From Spirometra erinaceieuropaei (Eukaryota; Platyhelminthes; Cestoda; Diphyllobothriidea; Diphyllobothriidae): DNA of 64,000 nt. The stretch's first letter is position 1. Each line of letters opens with the position of its first letter. Both the position numbers and the translations under genes were made by a program. Of this stretch, positions 33,085-43,737 are shown in pieces. The notes under the pieces were generated by a model. The model was not told the origin of the DNA and did not search any database. It saw nothing but the letters and a program-made list of their open reading frames with translations. The stretch spans positions 1,840,716 to 1,904,715 of the forward strand of contig CACRXP010000047.1 of assembly GCA_902702965.1 (NCBI GenBank), written 5' to 3'.

Positions 33085-34190
33085 ATGTATATGCCTTTTG
33101 CAGATCCGACAGTTCGTCCGTCGGTTTCGACGATGACCACCGTGTGCCCCACAGCTGCAGCAGCGGTGGGAGCAGGGACGGTGACTTGCGCAGGGGTTTA
33201 TAGTGCCGGTAGACTTGCGCTGCATCTACCTACACTCTCTCCTCCTCCCCCGCCTGGGCCCGGTGTCAAGACAGAGTCAAGAAGACCGGAGACGAGGGAG
33301 ACCGCAGGTGGATGGTTCGGACGGATCCTCACCTTGGCGTTCCACCACACCCCCTGGTCCACACAACAATAACCAGGATTTCAACCATCACAACAGAGAT
33401 TTAGAGGCTGGCACGGCCGAAGCCGCACCTAGGCGTGCCGCCAACGCCTGGCTCGGATCCCACACTGTGGTAGGAATGCCATAAAGGCCACATTAAAAAG
33501 GAGCCATTGCAGCCTGACTCTCAGACCGCCTCCAGTGAAGAAGGAGGTCCAAGGTACCCCGTCAGTTGGCAACCTTCCAAGCCACGGCTTTTAGCGCACC
33601 GTGATAGCTTCAAGCGCGTCAGATTGATTATAGTGAGGAAAATGCGCTGAGTCGTCGACCTCACTCTCCCTTCCCATTCCCACACCCCAGCCACTGTCCG
33701 AGCCGGTCAGTAGACTGGAGTGGGGAATGGGCGCGGTGGCTGACATGGTCGACTGACCATGCCTGCGCGCGCCACAGCACGACCTGGCCCCCCATACACA
33801 CAAACACCAGGATTTCACACAACGGGGGTTGAACGGCGTGTCTCTCACTTGCGTGAGAGTGCCGTGGAAGGTGCTGTTGCAGCCCGTCCTCAGCCCACCA
33901 GTCCGCCACTCCACACAACACACACACACAACATGACGAACTGCGTGAACCGAGAGCGGGCCTCAATCAGCAACCTTCCTATCCACGACACTTGGCGTGT
34001 CGGGATAGTCTCGGACACAAGTCACCCGTGCAGCCGAAGCCGCATGGGGACCGAGTCGAGATGCACACTTCCCACTTGCGTGGGAGGCGGCAGTTGAGTG
34101 CATGAGGTGTGTGAGGGTTGATGTCTGGTGGGGTGATGGTGTTAGGAGGTAGGGGTGAGGGAATGTGTGGTGTGACCGGCGGCTGTCTAC
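33085..34190 (-). mobile_element. LINE1 copy 2 (5'-truncated), 3' UTR
   Basis: Nearly the complete LINE1 3' UTR in reverse complement, with CTCTCAC-TTGC-GTGAGAG at 33842-33859 and TCCCAC-TTGC-GTGGGA at 34070-34085 conserved. Similarity stops near 33090, followed by ATATACATACATG-like sequence on the minus strand, a probable short tail. ORFs reading through it on either strand (for example 33591-33929) are not genes. Confidence 0.85.
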
Positions 34191-34471
34191 CGCTGGTCGT
34201 CGTGGATGCGCATGTGGCCGAATAGACCCATGCGATGCGTGAAGGTGCGAGGGCAGTGTGGGCAGTGGAGGCGAGTGCGGTGGGTGTAGGTTGGTGCTCC
34301 AGGCACTGGTTCGCCAGTCTCTGTGCGATGGATTCGCAAGTGACCCACCAGGCCGATGCGAGAGGTGAAGGTGCGTGGACAATGTGGGCATGAGAGATTG
34401 GCGGTGTCGGTGGCAGCTGTAGAGGAAGCAGTGGTGTTGGTGGTGGCGGATAAGGAATTAAACGCGGCCAT
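34187..34471 (-). pseudogene. LINE1 copy 2, C-terminal zinc-finger fragment
   Basis: A 94-codon minus-strand frame encodes two C2H2 fingers equivalent to fingers 4-5 of LINE1: [21 protein letters not shown], the [13 protein letters not shown] linker, then [21 protein letters not shown], ending HDDQR. Only one finger pair is present before similarity ends near 34475, so this copy is truncated within the finger region. The initial Met is fortuitous. Confidence 0.85.
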
Positions 34472-34475
34472 AATA

Positions 34476-35230
34476 CTCCCTTGCAGGATGACGGTTAGAG
34501 AAGTGTCAGAGTTTCCTTATGGTGCGCTTCAAGGAATTTGAACTGACCAGTGACGGCTACCTAACTAAAGGCAGCTGCTGCAGGAAATGCGGATTTGCAG
34601 CGCACGAACTTGACGCTTTGAGTAAAACAAAATGCCATACGGCAGCGACAGTGGGCGGCGGTCACAAATTAAAATGGACGTATAAATGAGCAATGTTGAG
34701 CAGATGGCGAATTTGTCTTCTTTTACTTTGTTCCGTTGGTCAGACTGGCGGACAAAACCCAGTAACAGCTGTTTAAGCAAAATCCTTGTACTCATTTAAG
34801 ATTCCCATTTTGGGATTTAAGAGAATGCCTAAGCCTCCAGTGTGAACATACTCCTGTCGGAATAAGTAACATGAGAACATTAAACACTATCTATCTTAAG
34901 GAATACCAAATATCAAATAGCTTGAATAAAGCTCGTTTTTACATCTAGTACTGTGGTCTAAATCCTACGTTGTCTGGAAAATACTAGTCGTTTCTTTGAC
35001 TCGATTTAAAAATTAAGATGCTCATATTAGATTTCGGACTGCGTTTAAGAAGGTCTCTTTTGAAAGATTTACTCCAAGTTTCAGCATTAATTTCCTCGGA
35101 GATTAAACAAGGCAAAACAATTACAATGTTGAATTTTTCATCCAAAATTTTACATGTTTAAGAATTAAAGCTCACTGTTTAATGACTCTCCTGTAATTAT
35201 TTTCAGAATGTAAATCTGATGTGCAAAAGC
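34476..35230. other. Unannotated sequence
   Basis: No recognised gene. It may include the untranslated 5' flank of the mariner relic, but I could not locate its terminal repeats. Confidence 0.4.
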
Positions 35231-35239
35231 CTTTTATTA

Positions 35240-35930
35240 CTTATACGAAGGAAGAAAAGTACGTTCACTTTTATGGCATGAGTTCGGACTCGATCATAAT
35301 TGTTTGGAGACAACCGCCAGTGTCTAAAGAGAATAGCGAAAAGGGTCCACATATGGTCAAACAGTATAAAAATAATTTTGAAAACCCTGTAACGACAATG
35401 GGAGCCCTGAAGTTGAATAAGACAGAGGACGGTCATTCACTTTTGAGTATGATGTATTGCAAATACTTCTTGAAGTAAACTCACATCAGCGAGTCAAAGA
35501 AATATCTCGGGCGCTTGATATCAGTATTTCGACGGTGTTCGACCATCTGATGCAATTGGTGAGGTGAAAAATCATGATAAATGGGCCCCCATAGGCTCAC
35601 TAAAAGTCGGAGTCCGGCGTTTTGACGTTTAGTTCACTCGCGGAAACTGAGAACCGCACTAGTAAATTGACGTGGCTCGATTCTGCTGCACGACAATGCA
35701 TGGACGCATTTTAACACTACAAAAACTCACTGAATCGAGATATGAGATTTTCCATATCCTCCACATTTGTTCGACATTTCATCCAATGAATACAATTATT
35801 TTTAAGCAACAAAATTTTCAGAATCAAAATTGAAGTAGAGGTTGAATTTAAAAATGTCTTAGCATCAAGTCATAGATGTTTTACTAACAAGAAGTAAAGG
35901 TCTTTGTTAATCGATGTAAGAGATACTAAG
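35240..35930 (+). pseudogene. Mariner-family transposase relic, near full length
   Basis: Reading through stops and frameshifts gives mariner transposase landmarks in order. N-terminal HTH region: RSLLWHEFGLDHN and LETTAS (about 35258-35315), then GQTV...K..F and DRGRSFTFEYDVLQ (about 35365-35465). Second helix-turn-helix: RVKEISRALDISISTVFDHL (about 35490-35550), then KNHDKWAP. Catalytic domain: ILLHDNA (about 35680, second Asp present), TLQKLTESRYEI, SSNEYNYF (where DYH is usual), and C-terminal FVNRCKRY. The enzyme would cut and paste elements at TA sites. At least eight stops or shifts make it dead. The 85-codon ORF at 35221-35478 lies in a shadow frame. No terminal repeats found. Confidence 0.75.
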
Positions 35931-37374
35931 AGATCCTGACGTTGACTAATTTTGGCATATGTATGTTGTTTTTAATTTTTCAAGAATAAATGTTTGCTTT
36001 TGAAGTTGACCAGTCATTTCTAAACAACCTTATCTATTTAAGCTTGCATAGAAAAATCACTGACACAGATGCGAAAGAAAATTATTAAAAATTTTGAGGC
36101 ATCCTTTTCCTAACAAAACGACGCATCCATAACTTTGTACAATTACCATTTAGGGAAGAAAAAATATCGATTTCGATGTAAACAGAACAGTGGATTTAGT
36201 AATTACTTCTTGCTTGGCAAATCCTGACCTCATCTGCTCATCCAAATGCGATTAATAAAAGAATCGTTAAGAATGATTTCCCGTTTGAATGAGAGTTCTA
36301 CATGTCCTTTAACGTCTTCAACAGGGGCGTGTTGGGTACGCAATCCTGTCAAATTAGAACACCTATCAAACTGAAAGTGGTTGGGTGTAGGTTCAACTGT
36401 CATCACCTATAACGACATAGTCATGCAACTAGTTGAATTCGACATAAACTTACAATTTATTTCCTAAACTTAAATATCGTTATCGAATTGAAGTATTTAT
36501 TCCTTGAGAAAGGTCGAATAGCCAGTGTTTCTTTTTTATGCATTCGGTGTTAAGACTTTTAGTTACCTTTGTTAGTTGCACGTCTAATTTCGCAATTAGT
36601 CAATTTTTACGAAGAGAACTGCCAAGTATTTTGTTTTGCATATTCAACAGGGACAGTTTTGGGTGTTTTCGTACAAAACCTGAATTTAGATAATCCTGTC
36701 ACATGGGGCAGTTTGCTTGGCGCAAAATGTTTCATCCGGGCGCAACTATGAGTTATCATCATGCATAGGGTAATACTGACATTTTAGCAACCAATGCGCT
36801 CGCAACTGTCGATTAGAAGATGTTGGATTTTGAGAGATTATAAGTGCACCCTGCTGCACTTTTTTGGATGTCAAAAAGATATTACGCAGAAAGGTCGTCG
36901 CACTGTTGAAAACGGGTACCCAGAGTGTCAGTGTTGAAAAAAGTATGACGATTAAATTCCGTTTTAAGCTGCTCAGTTTAACTGGTCTTCCTCCAGGCCT
37001 TTACAATGAGACCAAAGCAGATGTTCCTTACTTGAAAGGGAAGGCATTTCTTTCACTCCATTTTTTGAGCCGTCATACAGCGGGAATCATAGTAACGATA
37101 CAGTCTAATGGTCTGTTGGAAAATATTCGAAAGTGTATGCATTAGGAGAAGTGTTTTTACGCTGGGTGTTGTCGATTATGGTAGAAAAGGAAACCTTCGG
37201 GTTGGAGCGTGTACCGCTATCATTTTCTTAAATTGTCTTCCGAAAAACCTCAACTAAATTAGACTGACGTAACTTTTACCTTGGGCTGAACAGCTATCCG
37301 GTCTCTTATTTAAATCATACCTTTGGACACATTAAGTGTGTAGGGCAGTTGTATAAATATAGTGTTATTGATAA
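35931..37374. other. Unannotated sequence
   Basis: ORFs at 36569-36751 and 36864-37145 show no recognised motif. The rest is AT-rich with nothing found. Confidence 0.4.
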
Positions 37375-37890
37375 GGTGATACCGACAAAGACAACGGAAA
37401 CCAGAATGACCATTTTTGTTTTATTAGTCGTCATCAGCCAGTCATACCCAACCCCAAGTGTGGATCACTTGAGATTCGAACCCGGGATCTGTGGTCACGG
37501 AGTTTGACGCTCTACCATGGAGCAACAGAACGAGCATGTTCTGTAACCTGATCGGTGAGCGCTCAGCTGTCATAATTGATATTAACCGATCACAACCGAC
37601 AGGACAACGGGCCCGTGGCTCAATGGTAGAACGTCAAACTCCATGACCAAAGATCCCGGATTGGAACCTCAAGTGATCCACACTTTGGGTTGGGTATGAC
37701 TGGCGGATGACGGCTAATAAGCCAGAAATGGCCATTCCGATCTCCGTTGTCTTTGTTGGTATCACCTTCTCAACATATATCATTAGTCGCTGTGCGACTG
37801 CCTGCGAGGGTTTAAGTATGAGCCCCAAGGCACAACTGAACGAGCATGTTCTTTAACCTGATCGGTGAGCGCCCATCTGCCATAAGTGTT
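37375..37890. mobile_element. tRNA-derived SINE family A, best-preserved head-to-head palindrome
   Basis: The outer ends are inverted repeats GGTGATACCGACAAAGACAA (37375) and TTGTCTTTGTTGGTATCACC (to 37766). The minus unit (37375-37525) has box A TGGTAGAGCG and box B CGGGTTCGAATCTC in reverse complement (37471-37525). The plus unit (37608-37766) has box A TGGCTCAATGGTAGA at about 37617 and a weaker box B GGATTGGAACCTC. The tRNA-like 5' ends face each other across about 85 bp. The module GAGCATGTTCT.TAACCTGATCGG occurs both in the centre (37518) and just to the right of the palindrome (37845). Confidence 0.82.
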
Positions 37891-38425
37891 ATTTTATCGA
37901 TATGGTGCATAGGCTCCTTACTGTTCTATTCCCCCGCCCGGAAAATTAGACTTCGTTTAATTGTACAGGTATAAGAAAGCACATCCTAGTTTAATCAGGC
38001 TTTGCTAATTTCACAATTACAAGATCAATTGCAAAAACTTAATTCTAGCCACTGAGTATTTCAGACTCTAAAGCATTTTTCAGGTTACTGAATAACACCG
38101 ATAAATTAATTTTGATTTCCATTGTATGCCAAAGTGTTTTGAAATAAAAATATCCCTATGCAAAATTTTCAAATAATGATTCTGATTAGGAGGTGCAGTT
38201 TTACAGGAGAAAATTAGGCGGTGCTCACGCGACATTCCTTCAAATCAAATAGACCGCCACATGCTAGATTGTTACTTGCCTATGGACGTATGCGAAAATG
38301 TAAATCGTCATGCGGCCAAATATGGGGTTCGTAATTCAGCGAGCCATCTAACCGATTAAGCAATTGCCAAGAACTGTAAATTCAAAGTTCAGATAAAAAG
38401 ATTACGGCCATGGTAGCCCGATATT
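37891..38425. other. Unannotated sequence
   Basis: AT-rich, nothing recognised. Confidence 0.4.
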
Positions 38426-38429
38426 TAAC

Positions 38430-39110
38430 ATTTTGACTGCCTGTCTCGTCGATGTACACCGTGCACTTTCTAGCGAGGTGACAGCAGAGGCGGTGACTTT
38501 AGAGCAAGTTGGCTTAAGGTGATGGTGGGCTTGTGCTGCATCTAGCGCACTCTCTCCTCCTCCTCCCCAGCTGGGCCTGGTGTCATGACAGAGCCAAGAA
38601 GAGCGGAGGCAGGAGGGTATGCATAACACTGAAACGGCAAAATCCCACGCCAAGTCGTTCCACCACACCTCTTGGTCCACAAAGCATACTGACCAGGATT
38701 TTTACCAAAATAATTATGTGGCGCGTCACGGATCGCAACTGTCGCGGCGTGAGCCTGCAAATGGGCTTGCAAGCATATCCCCGATTTCCGCCTTTACTAG
38801 GGGGATGTGCATTCGCGATAACGCCTGCCGGACTCCCGTCTAGCTCTTTTGTTGGTTCAGCGCGTCAACTGTGCAGACAATTACAGGCGCAAACCGAATA
38901 CAGTACACCCGACACACAGACACACTTGACAATAGAATTATCGCGGCTGACGAAGTCCGCCTCCTTCATATGAGGCGGAGCAAACAACGGCGACTTGTGC
39001 TTTAATTGACTTACGGCGGCGCAGCATTCACCGCACTCTCGTCCTCTTCACCAATGATGCCCTGGTGATGAAGTCAAGACAGCTGAAGGCGAGTACGAAT
39101 TTAATGTCGG
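38430..39110 (-). mobile_element. LINE1 3'-UTR remnants (two adjoining pieces)
   Basis: 38430-38860 matches the LINE1 3' UTR in reverse complement (GCGCACTCTCTCCTCC, CCTGGTGTCATGACAGAGCC, CGTTCCACCACACCTC, CGATAACGCCTGCCGG). A second, shorter match follows at 38985-39100 (GCGACTTGTGC, CACCGCACTCTCGTCCTC, GATGAAGTCAAGACAGC). The 146-codon ORF at 38533-38973 is antisense to the repeat. Confidence 0.65.
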
Positions 39111-39539
39111 ATATGGCTAGACAGCACGTCTACGCGCGGCACACACGGTCTGGTTTCTGTTCATATCTGCGAGGCTGTACCGGGTGTTGGATTAGATCTC
39201 ATTTGGGCAAGAGGGTCACAAACGTCCCGCCAATGCGCCACTGCTGTTTGACCTGGAGTTCGGAGAGGGATCGAGGTGACCCATTATTTTGCAACCTTGC
39301 AGATCAGGCCCCAGAGGCTGATTTGCAGCAAGCATGACGTCCCCCGCGTCGACTTCTTCCTCTTGTCTCTCTTTTACTAATGGATTACGACTGCTTGCCA
39401 TCCAACCGGAAATGGGATTAAAACCAGTGGCCGAAAGAGTCAACTGACCAGTCCACGCGTGTCGCACTCCTGCTGGTTCTATCTTCATAAACCAGGCTAC
39501 CATGAGATGCCTCCCAATTAAATAAGGCAAGTGTGTTCT
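39111..39539. other. Unannotated sequence
   Basis: Moderately GC-rich, possibly part of an unrecognised LINE tail. No motif seen. Confidence 0.3.
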
Positions 39540-40520
39540 TACAGTAGGTGGGCTAACTCATGAAATATCAACTGAAATTCTGAAAAACGTTTTCGTTTCG
39601 AGAAGACTATTTAGTTAGGGTTGTAAAAGTGGTCATTATGAAGCGTACTTCTACAATAATTGAGGTACCCCAGGATGCCAGCTTTTGAACGAACTTCTTT
39701 TCGGCTACATTTAGAAACTATACTTTGCAGGAAAGGACTACTTAATTAGCACGCATTTTTCTTATAGATTTTCTGTGCTCCTAAAACCTCACTAATATTT
39801 CATAGGAAACATGCATAAAAATATTCTTTCTTTTACCCATTAGGTAGAATATTACGTCAGCGACCAGCCTTATGCTCGAAGAAAGGATATAATTCGGTAT
39901 TCGAAAACATTTTCAATTCCCAAATAATTTTGAACCCGACTCGGCGTTACACTTACATTCAGGGTTTCCAAACTACAAACCGTATATTTTCCGCGTACGG
40001 AACGCTATACATTTCTCTACAGTATTATGAGAAGACTATTTAGGGTTCATAAAATGTAGCAGTGGATTTGAGCCTGATTGTAAACTTTGCAAACGACATT
40101 AGTAAATGTAAAGACACAATGTTTTATGAACGGGCATTTCTTGTTATTAAAAAATTTTAAATATAGAAGCCTTTTAAAACCGAATTATATCCTTTCTTTG
40201 AGACGTAATTTCCTACCGGATGAGCAAAAGAAGAAACATTTTTTTGCATGTGTCCCATGAGATATAATTGAATTTTCAGAGGCATCAAAAATTCATGCGG
40301 AAAATGCGTGCTATTAACGTAGTTATTTTTTACAGGGTGTGGTTTTTGCATGCAGCCGGAACAAAGTTCGTTCGAAAGCCGACATCCTGAGGTAACTAAA
40401 TTATTATAGAATTTTTCTGCATGATGAGTATTTTTACAACCCTACTTAATCAATCTTTTCGAAACGAAAAAGCATCACGGAATTTCGGTTGACATATCAT
40501 GAGCCAGCCCACCTACTGCA
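39540..40520. mobile_element. Long-TIR MITE, subfamily A, copy 6
   Basis: From TA-CAGTAGGTGGGCTAACTC to AGCCCACCTACTG-CA (right TA mutated). Long inverted arms. The centre is in the opposite orientation to the copies at 502 and 10619 (TTACACTTACATTCAGGG before CCGCGTACGG). Confidence 0.87.
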
Positions 40521-40699
40521 TATGTGACGTTTTGTCCGCTATATCGGCGTCGGAAAACTGGATCACGCGTTTGCTTTTAGAGTGATGCTCGGTTAGTTGA
40601 GTGAAGGAGGCATCGCATAGGCGCGTGTTGTTGAGTAGGTTGACGTAAAGTATTGTATGTGCGTGTAATAGGGTTCGGCGAAGTACCCGGATGATTTTT

Positions 40700-40835
40700 G
40701 GTCTCGATGCAACAACCTTCGGACCTGAAACAGCACGTGCAGGTAGGGTGCATAATGTTGAGGGTCGTGGCAGCGACTCGCCGGTCTCAGGACAATGGAT
40801 TCGCAAGTGACCGACCAGGCTGATGCGCGATTTTT
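40700..40835 (-). pseudogene. LINE1 zinc-finger fragment
   Basis: Minus-strand reading gives [20 protein letters not shown], matching the second half of a LINE1 finger and its linker, then decays. The long ORFs crossing it (40513-40806 and 40787-41281 minus) read it partly in a shadow frame. Confidence 0.65.
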
Positions 40836-41400
40836 TCGTTTGATGTCAAAATGAACGGGATAAGCAGATCCCTTCTAGTGTAGATAAGGCTGTACCGTTG
40901 ACATAAAAATGTCCCGGTATGGGAGGCGGGTTGCTTCGGGTGATGTTGCTTTGAATTCTGCTGTTTTTGATGCACATCCTGGGCGGAGTGGACATGCAAA
41001 GCGTTTGTTACTTTGGTATGGGGGGGGGGGGGAAATGTTCCAGACGCCAGTTTGCCCGTTCGCCAGGGTGCGCAATGTCCCTCTGACAGCCCACGCATGG
41101 ACACAGTGATGGAGACGGTGAGTTCTAATTTATACCCCGTTTTAACGGCAAATTTTGCGCAGAAAAGCCCCGACTGGCTTGCTGACGGCGTGCTTTTCCG
41201 GCGACTTTGTGACGCATTTTTTGGTCCCCATTCTCGTGCAGGGTTAAACAATGCCACATCTAAATACGGCTGCCTAATCATTCCAGGCGGCTGTCAAATT
41301 CCTCTTTACGTCGCCGGGCTGCCTGCGGTATTGCTTGCTGCCTTTCACGTAAGATATTTTGTTTGGAGGTAATAAAGAAGAATGAGGATTAACGCACGAA
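40836..41400. other. Unannotated sequence with poly-G tract
   Basis: Contains a run of about 14 G at 41019-41032. The 119-codon plus ORF (41013-41372) and 164-codon minus ORF (40787-41281) overlap on opposite strands and run through the poly-G, so neither is credible. Confidence 0.35.
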
Positions 41401-41404
41401 AATT

Positions 41405-41660
41405 TGACCGCCTCTGTCGTCTATGTACATATCGTGTGCTCTCCAGCAGGGTGAGAACAGGGACGGTGACTTTCATATGAGTTAGTTTGATGTAGTAGTG
41501 GACTTGCACTGCATCCAGCGCATTCTCTCCTCCTTCCCCATCCGGACCCGGTGTGAAGACAGAGTCAGGAAGACCGGAAGCGGGGGAGGGCGCAGGTGGA
41601 TGGCATGGTCGAGTCTGTACCGTAGTTAACACAGCAAGTGATCAGATTTTTGACCATAAA
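41405..41660 (-). mobile_element. LINE1 3'-UTR remnant
   Basis: Reverse-complement match: GGGACGGTGACTTTC, GACTTGCACTGCATCCAGCG, CCCGGTGTGAAGACAGAGTC, GGCGCAGGTGGATGG. It ends at a 13-nt poly-G run (41669-41681). Confidence 0.7.
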
Positions 41661-41769
41661 CAACAATGAAGGGGGGGGGGGGACAGGGATCCCACTGTGC
41701 GCGACGGCTGGCGGCAACCGGCTATGCTACCGCACCCCAAAATGTTAGCATTTGATAACGCCTACCACT

Positions 41770-42532
41770 TGTACTTGTACTTGATACGGCTGCGATCATG
41801 CCTGATCTAGCCGGCCACGATGATGTCCCGAACTGTACCTCTCCTTGCGTGACGATCCGCGGCAGCAGATCTAGACAGCTCAACCTATTCCCATCGCCAA
41901 CGACGGAGACCGAATACCGAAGGTCCAAGAACCACCTCCATGTCTTGACGGACAGTGTCGAGCCAGGTTTTGAACTGACCCCCTCTTCGACGCCTCCAAT
42001 GGGGCAACGGTGCTGGATCGAGGGCAGTAGCACTGAGCTCCTGAGGTGGACGACGAAGAAAATGCCCGAACCACCTCAGTCGTCTCTCTTGGATGGCCTG
42101 AGTTATCCTTGCGATGTCGTCGCAGCGAGCGCGGACTGTCTCATTTGAGACGAAGTCGGTTAACTTCACTCGAAGGATGATCCTCAAGCAGTGGTGGTCA
42201 AACACCTCCAGTTTTCGCTCATCCTCCACGCGCAAAGCCCAGCATTCACAACCGTAGAGAAGGACACACCGGATAGATGCACGGTACACGGCGAATCTCA
42301 GTGGCGATGGAGAGGTCACGTCAGATCCATAGGCATTTCCGAAGGCTTTAGAAAACCCAGCGGGCAGCATCGATTCGGGAGACGATGTCGTCCTTACTCT
42401 ATCCATTAGGCGGCAGCCTCGCACTGAGGTATTTAAAACTGTCCACTTCTTCAAGTTGACAGCCACCAATCCCCAGAGGTGTCTTCTCCTGGTCAGGGAT
42501 GCAGCTGGAGAATACTTTGGTCTTCGCAGCGT
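41770..42532 (-). pseudogene. LINE2 relic: RT thumb and C-terminal region plus 3' end
   Basis: Minus-strand reading: INAAKTKVFSSCIPDQEK and FKYL (42.4-42.5 kb, after a frameshift), RASIRCVLLYGCECWALRVE, LEVFDHHCLRIILRVKLTDF, IQERRLRWFGHFLRR and WRRRRGGQFKTWLDTVRQDM (41.95-42.3 kb). The terminal segment GGCTGCGATCATGCC recurs at 12.72 kb; a short CAAGTA-type repeat (about 41773-41790) marks the 3' tail. No zinc finger follows, unlike LINE1. Confidence 0.82.
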
Positions 42533-43130
42533 TTATGGACAAACCGACTGATTTAGCTCGTTCTCCCGTGACACCATAGACTGCAGATCACCAAAACTTG
42601 ACGCAAGTAAGGCGATATCAACGGCATAGTCCAGATCAGTCAGTCGATGTCCGGATGCAAATTCAACGCCGTCACTGTCGCGTAGGGCCCTCCCGAGGAT
42701 CCAGTCAATAGCGTAGTTGAACGGTATGGGTGACAGGATACAACCCTGTCGGACGCCTGACCGAATACCGAACGGTTGGGAAAGATTGTTACGGACCAGG
42801 ACTCTCGCAGTAGTGGAGCGATAGTAGGCCTTGATCATGGCGATTATTTTTGCCAGTACACCATCTAGCGCCATTATCCGCCACAGGGACTCACGGTGAA
42901 GGGAATCGAACGCGGCGGCAAAGTCAACGAAGCAGACGGCCGTCGGTTGTTGGTAGCTAAGGCGAAATTCGAGAATGCGCCTCAGTGTGAATATCTGATC
43001 TGCGCACCCACGTCCAGCACGAAATCCGGCTTGGTTGGGCCTCGTCCTTGAGTCGCGCACAGCCTGGAATCGCCTGAGTAGGACAATAGCGAAGATCTTC
43101 GCAGAAACGTCGATGAGACTTATGCCGCCT
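42533..43130 (-). pseudogene. LINE2 relic: reverse transcriptase core with mutated catalytic box
   Basis: Continuous minus-strand frame with RT motifs: GGISLIDVSAKIFAIVLLRR, RTRPNQAGFRAGRGCADQI, motif A FVDFAAAFDSLHRESLW, motif B GVRQGCILSPIPFNYAIDW and motif C DLDYAVDIALLAS. YADD is altered to YAVD, so the first catalytic Asp is lost. Upstream of GGISLID the similarity to LINE2 stops (about 43130). No endonuclease is present, consistent with 5' truncation. Confidence 0.85.
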
Positions 43131-43560
43131 ACCAGACTCCGATACGTCCCCCTTGTTGGTCCAGTGCATCCACCACGTGGCCCGTTTGGGAGGCCCAACA
43201 CACACACACACATCGGACACCCCCATCCAGGTTAGCCCGCCAGTCAAGGGCGGCCATCGGGGTGTGGCTGCAGTGGTAAGCACAGCAGCATCCAGCAGAG
43301 ATGAGAGTTGGGTGCTAGGGCGGGACGAGACGAAGTGGGAGTATCCACCCGCTTCAGCGCATTGCTCACAAGTACTTGTTCCGGTCGTGGTCGCGCCTGT
43401 GCCAACAAACCTGGATGGTGGCACGTATTTTGCCTCCTCATGCGTAGCAGTTTCCGGACGGGCGCCCGCAAGAACCTGTAGCTTACGTCTCTACCTTCGT
43501 TTTCCAACAACGGTGCAAAATATTGCGGTTTTGACAATACACAACGTGAAAATTTAAAAT
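43131..43560. repeat. Unassigned GC-richer segment with (CA)n
   Basis: Contains a short CA repeat (43198-43212) and the phrase GTGGCCCGTTTGGGAGGCCC, which resembles GTGGCCCGTTTGGGGGGCCC in the LINE1-type remnant at 16.34 kb. It may be another LINE tail. The 155-codon minus ORF (42957-43424) is a shadow of the RT frame plus this segment. Confidence 0.35.
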
Positions 43561-43737
43561 TTTGATACAGGTTCTCGGTACAATCAGGAACTCTTTATTC
43601 GAACAGCCTGCGCTTAATGAATGTATGAAATGATTTCACCATATAATTAGGGGGAGATTAAGGATTGAAGAGAACGTTTTTAAATGCAACATCCAGGTAT
43701 TTTAGTTTATTCATTGATCCATGCACTGCTGAGGGAA

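Noticed and set aside
35208..35478. A possible fibronectin type III exon (ORF with SSDSIIIVWRQPP after an acceptor-like TTTTCAG)
   Set aside because: Another frame of the same DNA reads as consecutive mariner transposase motifs continuing far past this ORF's stop, so the ORF is a shadow.
37471..37525. A functional tRNA gene
   Set aside because: Box A and B are present but there is no matching acceptor stem, and the segment is followed by the SINE tail, so it is SINE-derived.
40787..41281. 164-codon minus-strand ORF
   Set aside because: It runs through a poly-G tract and reads the LINE1 zinc-finger fragment in the wrong frame.
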